DNA of 64,000 nt from NCBI GenBank assembly GCA_025345505.1, contig JANVCC010000011.1:9336184-9400183 (forward strand), read 5' to 3'. The stretch comes from Todiramphus chloris collaris (Eukaryota > Chordata > Aves > Coraciiformes > Alcedinidae). The notes under the pieces are model-generated. The model saw nothing but the letters and a program-made list of their open reading frames with translations, had not been told where the DNA came from and made no database searches. A program made the position numbers and the translations under genes. The first letter of the stretch is position 1. The number at the start of each line of letters is the position of its first letter. Positions 11,651 to 25,500 of the stretch are shown one piece after another.

Positions 11651-13608
11651 GTTATTACAGTTATAAATAAAAAGTCTGTACTGTTGGTTATGCATGCTAT
11701 ATGCATAGTATTTGTATGAGTATTAAAAGGTATAAACTGTAGATTTTGCGAAACGTAAGCCATATTATCCCAGATGGTAGGAATCAATTTTTTCTCTTGA
11801 TGGAATATCTACCCATAAATATTTACAAAATGGGCTTTGTCATTTTTATGGCTTTCATGTTGTTATAAAAAGCTGAAAATGCACACAGATAATAAGGAGA
11901 TACGGATGTCTAATTGATCCATTCATTTTGTTTCCAATAGTATTTATCACATGACGTCAGACTTCTAGAAAATGTCAGGGATGTGATACACTGCTTCAGG
12001 GATTTATAGCAGAACTTGAAGAATTAGCAATGACTGATCCTGTTGGGTCATCATTTTTACCTGTAGGTTAATAAAACCCTACTCCGTTTTTTTCAGGGTC
12101 ACCAAAATATGTCTGGTTTAATAAGTTTTGAAAAATGTGTTCAGCACTTTTTTTTTTTGACAATGTTTTATGAGAATTACAGAATTTACTGTTAGAAGCT
12201 AGGGTTAATTCAAATCTGGGTATTCTTTTCCATGTGGCATTTTAAGCATATTTCTATGTACTATTATATGTTCCCCTCTGGAGTGTAGATCCCTTCTTCT
12301 CCATTTTCTCCACAAGTTTATCTTTATTGATTATTTTTCCTCTGTTTAACTGTCAGTCTGTCTACATGTCTGTCTCTTGTCATATTAATTCTACTAATCT
12401 GTGCAACAAGGTACCTAAAGATCAATGCCAGGTTACAGAACAGTTTGACAATACCCGTAGAGTTGCTGTTGCCTACTTGGAGAGTAAAATGGAGAGTATG
12501 TTTGTCTGTTTTACTACTTTCAGGTTTTGCACTCTCAGACATTTTATCCCTTTGGCTAATGCACAGCAGGTACTACACAGGCTTTTGGTGCTGGGAGTTA
12601 GTCTCAAATTTTATTCTGTTTTTTTGAGGACAGGTCTCAGTGGGACTTCCTAAGCTGCACTGTTGCTACAGTGATTTCAGCTGTACAGATACAGATAAGA
12701 TCAAGTTGCATCTAATCTAGTTGAGTCTTCTGGTTTAGTTTGCTGCTTCACAGGGGAGGAGTTAGGGGCTACAGAAAAGATGAAACAGAGCATAATTGAA
12801 GTCCACACCAGATTACCTTCAGCTAGACTGTCCAGTTTATTACTGACCCCCTTGGGCATTACACTAGAGCTCAGGTAGCTGAGCTCACTCCTTTCTGTCT
12901 ATCTCATGCCCCCCCCTACTGAGATCAGGAAGATTTTCTTACATATTTCATGTGAGAGCAGAGGTCTGCACTTCTTCTTGCAGGAATATGGAAAAAAAAG
13001 GAAGATGAATTTCATTTATGTGACTCGTCCTCGGCAGCACAAGTATACACTTGACAAATATTGAGATATACAGGAACACCAGAAGAATAATTTAAAGGTA
13101 ATCCCGTGATTTGCCTTCTATCCTCTCATTTGATGAAACCTGAATTTGTCTGCTGTTAGCTGTCGGCTAATCAATCAGCTGAGTGTGTTGGCAATAAAAA
13201 CATCACTTCAGCAGAGCATTTGTAGCAAATTGATAGTGTTGAAATCTTTTTACAGGAGTGATAGTAGTTATGTGTATCATTGGATTATCAAAGACAAAAT
13301 GCAATAAAACAAGATAGTCTAATATGTCTTAGTTGGTTTCTTTGCTGATTTCTTTCCTTTCTAAAATATCCCAGCTACTTGGAAAATACCCGAAACATTC
13401 ATAATGACATCATATAGAACTGAAATTTAAAAATGACTGGAAGAGCTCTCTTCCCCTTGAAACTGTGGGCAAAGACACTGACATTATTTTGAGACTCTGC
13501 CAAGTAATCAGACTGAGTTTATGTAAGTGTTCTCTTTTATGGGGAAATCTTGCCTGTGCTAGAAACAATAGCAAAGTATTCATTAACTTTAATAGAAACA
13601 GGATTTCC
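11651..13608. other. Unique sequence, no gene seen
   Basis: AT-rich. The plus-strand open frame at 12327-12653 (108 codons) has no recognisable domain. The segment 13080-13250 is a possible non-coding conserved element because of its CTAATCAATCAGCTG and GCAATAAAAACATCA stretches, but this cannot be shown without alignment. Confidence 0.5.
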
Positions 13609-13718
13609 CTTTTTTGTGGGTTTTTTTGGTGTGTTTTTTGACTTTTCTTTTTGTTTGTTTGTTTGTTTTTTTTTTTTTGTTTGTCCTTTTTTTTTTTTTT
13701 TTTTCTTTTTTGTTTTTA
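13609..13718. repeat. T-rich low-complexity tract with (GTTT)n
   Basis: Long T runs broken by G or C, with GTTT units around 13652-13667. Open frames through it code for poly-Phe or poly-Lys only. Confidence 0.9.
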
Positions 13719-16700
13719 TGGACAAGGTATTGAAAATTATATGAATTGAGTCAGTCACATGTAGTACTTCATGGTCTATAAAAACAGACAGATATATGCA
13801 TAAACAGTAAAAAGCAATCAGTGTCACAAAGAAAATAGTGTTTGATTAAATTAGGAACTGTTAATACAATAAGAGTGGACCAACACGGTTATAAATTCTT
13901 TTGAATACACAAGTTCCCAATGCTGCAGAATACATACAGTGTACAAGATTTTAATGTATCTTTGTGTACCTCTCTTTTCAATGCTTAGCTATTTTAATTT
14001 GGATACTGATTTTCTTCCTCTATTCTAGAATACATTCACTTTTTTCTGGAAGGAGGAAGTTGGTTTTGCTGGCTTCACTTAAACCCTTGTCATAAGATGC
14101 TTCCACCCCTAATAAAACTCACTAATATTTACAGACTGCAAAAATAATATTGACCCAGACATTTTCCACAATACCTCAGTTTTAAAGCTAAGAATAGAAT
14201 AAATTCATCTGAACAAAGGTAAATTTCCTAAATCATCACATGTATAGATTATGGTTGCCAGCACTGCATTGCTAGTAGCAAGTAATAAAAATATCCAAGT
14301 GATTGACTGAGGTATGGGTTGTTGTGTAATGGAAAGCTGATGTTGATGACATATGAAAGGAATTTCAGGACAAAACTTAAAGAAGTTTACGCAAACTTAA
14401 AGAAAATTATGCAAGACTATGAAGCTGACCTGATACACAAGTGAAAATACACATGATATATGTGTCAAAAAGATCCAGTTGTGATATTCTAGGTCCAAAA
14501 CTCTTAAATGTCCAGAAAGATTCCCCTCTGAAGGTACAATGCATCTAGCAAAGTGCAAAAATCACATTTTTATCGGATGGATTTACATGACTCTGTCATC
14601 TTGGAGCAGAGTCAGGGCATGATGCTTTGATTCCTGACTTCATCATGCTGTATAAATAGGGTGAAAATAGTTTACACATTGATCATGTGTGATGTCATGA
14701 TGCAGTCTATCATCTGTAGCTACACACTATTCCCCACTTTTGGAGAGTTTAGTGGCTTCATAAAGAGATCCATATGACCACAGCATATATCTTCAGCAAG
14801 CCCATGCACAAATCTTTCCTCTCACTATTTTGCTTTGTGCAAATGAGTTGTGCACTCTCTTTATGATCTGCCTGGTTAGTATTTAGGTCTTTTCTCTGCA
14901 GGTTTTAGTTCACAGTGCCATGCTCCATCAGGACTAGCAAAATGGGATCTTTAGCTCAAGAAAAGTATATCAGTGGCAAATAATCAACAAAACTCACATT
15001 TTTCTACAGACATAACAGATTTGAAACCATTTCACCTTTAACTTTTAAAGTGTATTATTTATTGATACACCGACAATCACCTATATGATAGAAGGGGCAT
15101 TTAGTTGATTTTGTTTTCTCTTTTCATAAGGTCTAAGTGAGGTCATTCATTATAAAGTTTACTGTGTCTCTACTGCAGCTCTGTAATGTCATCACATTTA
15201 TTGGAAATGACATCTTCTTGAGCCTTTCCCTTAGAAAAAACTTTCTTCTCCACTGGCTGGCTGTTTGGACTTTATGAGTGTACTTCTTGATCTGAGTTAC
15301 ACTAGTGTTCACATGCCTAATCTTTCTTCTGTCTTTGGACTGTATAGGACAGTCATCAAATACCAAGGAACTAAACTGTTTTTTTTTTTTTTAAAAGCTA
15401 TTAAAATAGCTTTTAGAAAATAGCGTTTCTCTCTCTTAAAATAAAAGAATGATTACAAGGCCTACAGAGGTCACAGTTTGACATGTTGATATCTCACATT
15501 TCTCTTTTGAAGCTGCGTTACTGTATAGACATAACCATTCTGTTCTTTCCAGTCTTCTGAGAAATACAACTGCTGTTGTAGGCTGTTATGATATAAATTT
15601 GCTTCCAATTAAAAGGCTGGATACCTAAGACAGCAGGGAATATAATTAAAAACCCTTTTAAAGAAAATCATGGACATAATAAAGTTAACCAAGTGATTTC
15701 AGAAATATGGTTTGTGTAACTGCGAAATAATGAAGTGATGCTTGTAGACATCCATGCTGGCATCTGGTCTGAAATGCAGTAGAGCATTTGCAAAGTTTAG
15801 AAAGACAGAGAAGTAGGAAGATCCTTGGAAGACAAAAAGTATTGATTCCATCTGACAATTTAGCCAGAGTGCATTATGACTTGAAGAGGAGAGGGAAGAG
15901 AATGTTTCACTCGGCCTGAAGGAGTATGAAACTCACCCACACCCATTCTTCTGAAAACAATAGCTCAACAGCTACGAGTGCTTGGCAAATGAAGCCATGC
16001 AGGCAGTAGGAGGTATAGAGATTATGTAAGTCATTAAGTATCTCCCATTTTCATTAAAATGGGTCAGCACAGCTTGTATATGAAGTCCACTACAGGACAT
16101 ATTTTCAACTTTATCTATAATTGCCTTGGCCTGCTATGCTAAATACTGTTCTCCCACAGCTTTTTCTCAGAGACCAAGATGTATTTTATGGAGTTGGCTT
16201 CCCTTAAGAGAAGAAATTGGAAGATATTTAATGCTTCCAGAGCATGCCTGTCAAAGGTGGCTGAATATGGTGCTAGAGAGTCAGATATGAAATGGAAACT
16301 TCTCATGAAGTACTGGCTGCTCCTGGGCATATGCAGACGAACTGCAGGCTGACCAGAGTGGTTTTGGGGAAAGGGTGATTAGTTAGTGCACGGTGAGGGC
16401 TGCTAATGGATTGGTACAGATGACTGCTTGGTTTATATGGACTGGGAGAGCACTGAATATGGAGCTTGAAAGTTACCTTTAAGTAGGAGTAGAAGCTACC
16501 TTAAAGCCATATTGCCCCCTGCATTTATATTCTAGTATTGCTCTGGGCACAGAGATGAAAGAAAACAGGGTCAGTCTCATATTTTTGCTCTCATTGTCCC
16601 TCTTGCTCTTTTATATAGCCCAAATAAGTGTGATCTGTTCACTTGTACTCACTTTTATAGAGGAACTTGCCTAGTCTGAAGATCTGATAGATTCTTAGTA

Positions 16701-19700
16701 ATGACAGCTGTTTTCCAAATCTCTTGTGTAGAATTTCTTTACTATGTATAAGGATTTCCTTCCTGAGATTTTTCTGCTGTATTTTTAAAAGTCCTTCAGA
16801 AGTGTAACCATATGGCAGTTATTCCATTATCTACCTCCTCCTGATTTTTGAAGAGGCTTGGCTGTGTACAACAGTTATTCTCCTGAGATTGTAACTAACT
16901 TCTCAACTGTTTATTGGCCTTTATCTGTGGTATAGCCATAAAATAATTTTTACAGGAAGTATACTCTTCATAAGTTTAATTCATTGTGATTATTCCTGCT
17001 CTTTTGAAATGAACAGTTGATAAATTTGCTGAAGCAGGCCTGTGTGATGTCACTTTAATGGACAGCTTTCTCAGAGAAGAACAATATGTTATAGCTTTAG
17101 CCACAAAGTGCAACCTAAAAATAATTCTGCTTTGCTCTGAAGACGTGTGTGGATTGATTATTTTTCTCCTTCAGAGGTGATTTAGGCTATTAAAAAGTAG
17201 GATGAGTTCAAGAAAGGGAAATGTGATTAGATCAGGTGGATGTTATCTTTATGGAATGCTGGCTTTATTTGTTAAGAATTGTTAGTTTTAGCTTTGAAAT
17301 AAATCATCTATCACTTGCATATTTAAATAAGAGTTTACTTTTGGCAAACAACTAATGTTGACGTTTTAATGAGTGGAAATGAAAACGGTGACTGTCAGGT
17401 AACTTTAGTTTATCTTATTCAAGGTGGTAGCTGTAAGTATTTTATGCAGTTGTTCATTTTCTTCGGCATTTAAAACAAAACAGAGTTCAGTTGGTTGCTA
17501 CAATCTGCATCCAAGAAATGCCAATCTAATAAAATACCTTCAGAAACTGAAGGTTAGATCCACATTTTGTGCAAGGTGTGTGAACCCACAAGGAAACAAA
17601 AAGAAACAGGCAGGCTGTTTCTTGAGCTGCTGTTATTTCATGGAAGACCAGAATGTCCCCAGTAACGTGGCAGGCTTTGAAGATGCTCAGGGAAGGCAAG
17701 GGGCAATGTCAGGGATCTGCTCCCTGGAGCTCTGACTCACCAGCCAGTTTCTGAAATGCCTCAGCTGTGATCCCCTCTGCCTGACCTCTGCATTCCTGCA
17801 GCAGCCTTGCCTGCATTATGTTTTTTACACAAAGGACAGCCATTTAACCCTGGTTAAATCCTCACCTGTCCACCTTTGGCAAAGCTCCTTCTTCGATGAC
17901 TGCAATTTCTTTGACTTTGCCTTTTCCCAGTATGCACGTAGCCAAGAACACCGTCAAGTCCTGGAAGCAAATGAGATTACAATTGCCTGTGACATCTCTG
18001 TATCAAGAGCGATAGAAATCTGGCAGTGACATTAACTGCATGTTTTTAAACTTTTTTTTTTTTTTTCATTAAACACGAAAGAGGAATACTACAACTTGCA
18101 CAGTGGATGCTCTGTCATGGCTAGAAAGTGTCTAAAATGTTTGATACTGAAGGTTTTTTTTTAAAATCAGCAAAACCCCAAAGAGTTCAAAATTTGTTAA
18201 CATCAACAACTAGGAGGTAACAAAAAGTTTTCATATAAATTGTCATAATTTCATGTCTCTAAGACAAACTGGACATGACAAAATCTGGTACTGTTTCAGG
18301 CTGCCTGCAGACTCAGGCAGTCAGTACAGGATCACTTTAAAATACTCTGTGATTCTAAAGATTTCTTCATTACCACCAAAATGGTAAGTATGATTATACT
18401 ATATTTAGAGATTGTGAAATAAGTCAGAAATAATTCTTCATGAGGGATGACAGGGTGGTAAAGAGCCAGGGAATGCACATAGACTTGTGCTTTTGTCATG
18501 AATAGTGATTCATGCTTGGGATAGACCCAGAGGCTATGTCTAAATAGGGGACCTGGAATCACTGACATATTTATGGGTCAAGAAGTGTACTGTGACCATC
18601 TCCTGCTTCCTGCTTCCACAGAAAGTGGTGCAGATGAAGCACATTTAGTTCTCCAGTTTGTACAGTCCAGCAGTTAGAGGCACAGCATGAATAAAACATT
18701 ATCATTCTCATGGCTGTCTATAATTCTCATCATTTTGCCTAACTGCTGAGTTATACTCGGGGATTTAATAATAATACGTGTTTGATTTATTGTCCTGGCT
18801 GGAAGTCAATGGAAGACAATCAGCAGAAAAAAATGCCCATTAGTGGTGGCATGGCATGCAAGAAGTTTTCACCAGCTGTGCTGAAAACCTAGTTTTATCT
18901 TCTGAAGAACACCAGAGGTATTCGAGCAGGATATTTCCAAATTATCTGTTGTATTATTCAGAGAATAGAAGAATTTCAGTGGAGAGCAAAATCACTGGTT
19001 GTCATAGTTGTCTCTTGAATGGGAGGTCATCCTGAAGCATATGGGCAATGAGAGGTGCTGTGCCTGGGGCTGTTTATAGATAAATAAGATTATTTTATCA
19101 TAAAGTACAGATAAAGCTGGAAACTACAGTGAATGCTCGCACCAAGACCTTATTACACATGGGTATTTTCTTGTATAGTGAAGAGGAAGGAACTGATTTC
19201 TAATATTTTTCCCTGTTGTCTGAACTCCCATATTTTTAAGGAACAGATTAAGAGTTGCATTACACAAGTGACAAACTATATCACTTGCCCACACTACCCC
19301 CACAGGCATGTTTTGGGGAATCTTCTTTGTTCTATTAAGTGCTAATTTCTGCACATAGGTCAATTTTTTGAGGGGCCAGTTAGCAACCTGAGGGGTTACT
19401 GTGAGTTTTATATTCCCAATTTCAGTTCTGATTGCAGGTGGAGTTTCCTGTGAGTTTCTTCAGAAGTCAGATGCTTGCTTTCACTCTCTCTTCCTGCTCA
19501 TGATGTCATGCTTTTGAAGAAATAACGACCAAATGAAAAACACTCCTATTTCCAAGGAGACAAGCCAACAAAATTTCATACCAAGTAAAACTTGCAGATA
19601 TTTATTATTCTCAGTTTCATCCCAATAAGGTGGTGTTTCTTGAAGTGTTTTTCAGTGGAGTGAGGATGTGGCTACCCACTGTCCCACCAGCACGGTGAGA

Positions 19701-20040
19701 CAGGGCTGCATGGGGAGAGTTTTGCCCAGCACCATCTTCTCGCTCCTTTTACTCTTCTGCTTCCATCATGCTCAGAGAATTTCAAGGGCTGATGATGGTG
19801 CACTTGTTTTTCCTGCTGAGTGAACATAAGATGACCTAAAAAAAGGGACATTATCAGGCAGGGTGGTTTACTACTGGGGAAAAAACTCGTTGCAGCTTTT
19901 GTGATTATGTTTCAAGGTTTTGCCTCTTTTCTCTCCCATCCTCCCCAAAACAATGATGTAATATATTAAATTAAGTGGTAACAATGTATGAAGCTGTGGT
20001 TATCATAAAATATTTACACCCCTGGAGTGCTGTAAACACA
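13719..20040. other. Unique AT-rich sequence, no gene seen
   Basis: About 6.3 kb without a recognisable coding segment or interspersed repeat. It contains a perfect 11-bp inverted repeat at 15392-15415 and a T15 run at 18052-18066. The longest open frame, 17424-17735 (plus, 103 codons), matches nothing I know. Confidence 0.5.
15392..15415. repeat. Perfect 11-bp inverted repeat with 2-nt spacer
   Basis: The left arm TAAAAGCTATT (15392-15402) and right arm AATAGCTTTTA (15405-15415) are exact reverse complements separated by AA. The flanking T run on the left and AAAA at 15417-15420 on the right add further pairing after one mismatch. It could form a hairpin or cruciform. No transposon body is recognised around it. 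Confidence 0.85.
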
Positions 20041-20180
20041 CAGTGGAGCCCTAATTAACCGTAGGTAGTCTACAATTATCCCATGGTAATTACCCTAATT
20101 GGAATTGGCTCATTATGAAGAATAGAATGTTTTCTGTTTAGTACTGAAAAATAGAGTTGGTAATTAACTAAAACCAGCAG
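20041..20180. promoter_or_regulatory. Candidate enhancer: cluster of homeodomain-type TAAT cores
   Basis: Within about 120 bp there are TAATTA at 20052-20057, an ATTATC core at about 20075-20080, the perfect palindrome GGTAATTACC at 20085-20094, CTAATTGG at about 20095-20102, and GGTAATTAAC at 20159-20168. Such motifs are typical sites for Antennapedia, paired and LIM homeodomain proteins. Density alone is weak evidence in AT-rich DNA. The palindromic site and the GC-containing flanks are what set this apart from its surroundings. Role inferred, not shown. Confidence 0.25.
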
Positions 20181-20370
20181 CCTCTTCATCTGACTTAAAA
20201 AAATTAAATTGCCCTCTTAGAGTCTGTCACTGTTCCCACAATCCGAACAGTTTTACAAACAAAACCAATAATCACATCCAGTTTCCAAAGCACGCCTACT
20301 TTCCTAACCTTGTCTCTGTGTCAGCATCATCAATGAATCAGGTGATTAATAACATGATACACAGAGGTCC

Positions 20371-20879
20371 ATAAAAAGCCAAGAAGGGCTATCCAAAGTA
20401 CTCAGAGGTACACAAATCATTTCCTCTGTTAAGCTATTAGAGGAGTTGTGAGAGCAGAGAGAGAGAGCACACGCTTTCTTTTGCTATGGAAATTATTCAG
20501 CGGTAGAGATGGAGAGGCTCTCTGCCTTGTTAAAGCCTGACGAGCAGTATTTCTGGTCAGGCCTTTCTTCTCTGGCCATTGGGAAATCTTGCAAGTGTAA
20601 GACCTTGGTCTATTTGCAAAGAAGTGATCCTACACCTGCAGAGCTGTCACAGGCTAACAGGACCCTCCCCAAAGCCCAGGGTGCTTGGCAGTCACCCCGA
20701 ATGCTCACTTCCAGGACCCTGTTAGCAAGAGGGCGCAACATGTGTGTTCAGGACACTTTGAAGTGTATCTGCAAAGCACTGAACACAGACAGCGCCCAGG
20801 AGGGTGAAAATCCTGATTCCCTTCCCAAGCATTGCTGAATGCTGGAGACAGTCAGGAATGTTTTCATCAGGCTAATAAA
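20371..20879 (+). other. Weak candidate single-exon transcription unit (unrecognised 109-aa open frame)
   Basis: An ATAAAAAG sequence at 20371-20378 resembles a TATA box. About 130 bp downstream an ATG at 20509 sits in a good initiation context (G at -3, G at +4) and opens a 109-codon frame ending at 20838. An AATAAA polyadenylation-like hexamer follows at 20874-20879. The predicted protein has six cysteines, no signal peptide, no membrane segment and no family motif that I recognise. All of these signals are short and could occur together by chance. A lncRNA exon or nothing at all is at least as likely as a small protein gene. Confidence 0.12.
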
Positions 20880-22433
20880 ACTAATGCCTCTCCTCCATTG
20901 AGGCTGGCAGAGGACTAGAGGGAAGGAAAGGTCACCTGCTGTTGAACATCATCCTGAACCAAACAAGAGATGGGATTTCTGGACTAGACTGATCCCTGCT
21001 GGCCAAGGCTGTCTCCAGACACGCAGCTCTGCTGCTGCTCATCTGAGTAAAGAACTTGCTGTTCCCAGATACCCAAATGGCCATCCCTGCCCTTCCTTCC
21101 TCACCAAACAGCCCTGATACCTTATACCAGTGTCAGGGTGCTGAGAGTATTGGGAAGTGGGAACAGCTTTACCTGGGGCTGCTACTGGCAGAAGAGGATC
21201 TGTAATTGCAGACTGAGGATTGAGGACAGCATGCACCCACTACGAGGAATCGCCTGTTTCTAATTTTACTTTCCTATCTGTTTGTAAATGTCATGATAAA
21301 TGCAAAAAGGAGTGCTGGGTGTTACAAAGTCCTGTCATAAAAACGTGTCTGCTAAATCAAAAATTAATGATTTGTTTTCTCCATCTCATTTGCCTGATAC
21401 AAACAAGAACAGTTTGCTTTTGCTGAGAGTGGAAATGCCTCCGCTGAAATGATCTTCTGGAAATAGAGAGATGCAAGAAGAAAATGTTCAAGTAGCCTAT
21501 AGCAGTCTGCACACTGCTACAAACAGAAGGAAAGTGCACAAAAAGAAATACGACTTGGAGGAGAAACACATCTGGCGTGTTATCACTGGTTACTCCCTAC
21601 CATACAACATGCCCTCAGCTGGTAGTTTTTCCACAATTCATAAAAACCCCACTGTTTTGTGACTTTCCTCCTAAAAGCACAACCTGCCTACCTTTCTGTC
21701 ACGTCTGTGACTTTCAATGTTGTTGGATCCTCAGGCCATTCATTTCAGAGTTGTTTTTATTTCTTTCCAGCAATTACACTAACTGCCACCTCCAAAAGGG
21801 AAACTAGTATTGCCAGTTATGAACGAGGTTAACCGTGGCAAGCAAGAAAAGGAAGAAGCTGGAGATTTCTAAGGAGTATTTCCACAGCACTTTCTAAGCA
21901 GTATTTCTGCAACACTTCCAAAAGGAAATGCATCTTTATGCTTCGGAGACAGTGAACAAGGTGATTTTTAGACGGAGTGAATGAGGTAAGTCCTGTACAT
22001 CTAGATAAATTGGTGGTGGTTTTTTGATGTCCCCCTTGAACACTGAATAAAGCATTACAGAGGAATATAATGGCAAAGATGATAATATAATGGCAAACAC
22101 AGCGTCTAGTAGACTGCTCAAAAACTTATATAAACCAGAAAGAAGTTTAGATAAAATATCTAGGCAAACACAGCTTCCTTTGGGATTACATAACAAATTA
22201 CACAGAAATTTTCACACTAGTTCTCTACAAAAGAATTCTGATTCTGGAAGGGACTTGGTCATCACAGCATGACCCTGCTTTTGTTCACTACTGTTCCTAA
22301 GCAGCAGCAGGTATATCTGCATTGATTGTCTCCTTGCTTCCTTGGTAATACCCTTCTCCCACAGCCAGTGATAAGGGCTAGTCTGGGCATCTTTACATGA
22401 TACTGCATTGTGCTATATAAACATAAACCTTAC

Positions 22434-22453
22434 TTTTGTTTGTTTGTTTGTTT
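22434..22453. repeat. (TTTG)n microsatellite
   Basis: About five tandem TTTG units. Confidence 0.9.
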
Positions 22454-22554
22454 CATTTGAAATAAATGCAACTGCTTAATAATTGCCAAGATGACATTTA
22501 GGTTTTGCTTTTTATTTTGAAATATAAATACAAGTTTCAGGTCTCTAGTCCAGT

Positions 22555-22579
22555 AAAAAAAAAAAAGAAAAAAAAAAAA
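22555..22579. repeat. A-rich homopolymer tract
   Basis: Twelve A, one G, twelve A. There is no recognisable retrocopy upstream on the plus strand. Confidence 0.9.
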
Positions 22580-25500
22580 TCATATTTTTAATGGGCCCAG
22601 ACATGTTGTTAAATCATTTTAGATGTTGCCACTGTATTCCCATTTTTCCTTAAGTTATTAATTTGTTCCAGAACTCCTTCTTTTGGCAAGAAACTCACTT
22701 GCATAAGCTGTTGGGTCAGCTTTTCACCGAGTTTGAACTCAGCAATTATTTTGCTCCGGCAAAAAGGAAGAGCTAAGGAGAAAAATTTTTAGTGTAGGAA
22801 TATTTCTTCTCCTTCAGGATTTTGGGTGCCCGTTAGCTCCAGCATGAGTGGAGATGCTTAACACTTTGCAGCGTTGACTTGCTAAATCAGAGCTGCTAAT
22901 GTTAGCTTGTCCAGCTTCTAAGGAGCTGTGCTGCTGCAGTGTCATTCCCATCTGTCCTGTTTCTCATTCTGTGCTTTTCTGACTTTTTTGTTTAATTGAA
23001 GGCATTGGTTTTCTTGGAATGAGCTGCAGAACCTACCCCTCTCTCTGCCACAAACATCCTAGCAGATGTAATAGAGCTAATTTCTCAGAAGTGTGCTTTT
23101 TCTTCTTAGTGGTCAAGTAAAATACTGTTAATCACTAGTGGGTGTTTTAGGTAAATGAAAGTCAACCTGATGAATTAGTAATGCCCAGCAGGTGAATTAG
23201 TTGATACTTTCAGTTGTTATTCATTAGCTGACATTGCTTGCAGTGACTCCTCCTTTGCTTTGGTTGCACAAAGTACTAGGGAAATTTGTAACCAACAAAG
23301 TAAATGTTCATTAAAATCATAATGTCACAATAGCTTGATAAGTTTTTACCTTGTTGAGATTCCTTCTAATGCAGTACCTTTCAGTGGAAAATACAGTCCT
23401 CTGCAACAGATACTGCAGCAAAGCAAACCTTGAAGTGCTCTTGAAAGCTCTCAGTGATTCCTCTTACAGAGGGAGTTGAAGGTAAGGGTGGTGATAAGTG
23501 ATTCGTATTGCTCTGTCTCACAGATAACAAACTTCGCTGCCCACGTGTCCCTGGGGGAGTTTGTAACACTTCTGTTCACCTCGGTAGATCCAGGTTCCAG
23601 ATGGAAAATTAAAATTCTGTGAGAGAGTCCATGTGAAAACCTCATGTCCCTGAAGCCAGGCAGAGTTTTGTCTTCAACTTTTCAGTTGTTTCATTTTCTC
23701 ATATTCAGGAGATTTCAGTCTAAAGGTGAACTTGATTCCAGGATTCTTTTACAAGGATCCAGCCTACATGACAGATGCTAAAAGTTTGGATGTGGTCTGT
23801 GATCAGCCAATAGCTTACTTCTTTGTTGGTGGCTGTTGAACATGGTCTGTTGGATGTAACTGTCTCAAAAAGGTCCTTATGCTGACATTTGCTAGGAGCT
23901 GTGAAGACAAAACACAGGAAATACAACTCAAGGCATTTTACTTACAGCCTTGTCCTAAGTCTCTGTTGCTGATGCTGTTCAGGACAGTCTCCTGGGTTAA
24001 GTGGATCTTTGCTCTAACCCAGCAGGACTGTTCCTGTGTACTTCTTTGCATAAATGGTTCAACTTCTGTGCATTTCCATTTCTAGGTCTAGAACATGGAG
24101 GTAATGCCTCACCTTAACCATGTTTACATGACACACAAACCAGGGCAGACTTCTACAAGTATTCAGGCATCCAAGGAGGCAAACTATCACATAATAGGGT
24201 TTTCAAAAGAACACAGGTATCTATCTTGGAGTGAACTGGAATGAATCAGAGTGAATCTCTTCGAGCACTTACTGCTCAAACAAATGGGCTCAGCTTCTGG
24301 AGTGTGCATGAAGCTTTGGCTCTTTCTTCTTGCAAACACAGATAAGAACTTTTTTCTTTTTCCCTTAAAAAATTCCAAACTATTGTTGGAATTTTTCACT
24401 GAAATGAAGATTTATGTACACAGGTTGAAATAATACCCGCTTTTCAGTTGCCTATCATTGCTCCACACAGCTGAACTTTCAAGAGATTTAAAGATTAAGA
24501 TATACTTTAGTTTTCAACTCCCTTTCTTTTTATCAAGTTTTGGTCACAAATGCAGCTTTATAAAGGCATCTGGTTGATATGATTCAGAATGCATTTTACA
24601 AAACCATTTGGCTCTGTGGAGAATATTGATTTATTTGTCAGCAAGAGTGATTGACAGTCCAAACCCACATAAACTAAATGGAGATGCAGAGGCAGGATCT
24701 GAGAGTCCATCACAACAGACCTCTTGAGTTAGCAAAGTCCTGTTCAGGAGTCCTGCACCAGGCTTAGTGATGGGGGCAGGCTTTTAATCAGGTGATGAAG
24801 GCATGCAATGAGTGTGCCAGACAACGTGACAAATACGGCATGGGGAAGCTCTGTGCAGTGGGAGATGCTGTTGTATGAGCATCTCTGAGTGGTGCTGGTC
24901 CCTGGCTGTGGGTGCAGCCTCCCCTGTCAAAGGGAAGCCAGGCACCAGACACAGCTGCTCAGAGGCCCTGGCCTGTGGGTGTGAAGAGGAGTGCAGAAAT
25001 GAGTCTTCTGATCATGTGTGGGACTTGATGGGTCTGGCACCACCTCAAGCAGATGTTTTTGGTCCCCATTGCAGTGGGCTGAGCTGGAATACAGCACCAA
25101 GCCTTGGCTCAGCAAGGCTTTCCAAGCTGTACTGTGAGCATGCCCAAGTCCCATGGAAGTCAATTCACAGTGCCAGAGTCTTCACTGCAACCTTCATCTC
25201 AGACAACTGTTCAGAAACCTGGATGAATCATGTTACCAGTGCTAAGCACTGAATCACACACCTACCAAATCTGTCAGCAACAAAATTTATAGGTAAAAAA
25301 TAAGCCGGTACACCTCTTTAAAAGTGTTGGAAGCTTTTTATCAGGGTGAATATTTGGATCTTATAACCATATGAGCTTTCCAAAGTATTAATTTAATTGC
25401 ACAGCCACCTTCTTATCTATTTTGCCCCTAGCCAGATCTTAAAAATGATTTAAACTTCAAAGATGATAGTAATCCCACATGCACAAAGACACTTGGAAAA

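Noticed and set aside
24875-25252. 125-codon plus-strand open frame
   Set aside because: GC-richer patch, open on both strands, no recognisable domain. Chance is the simplest explanation.
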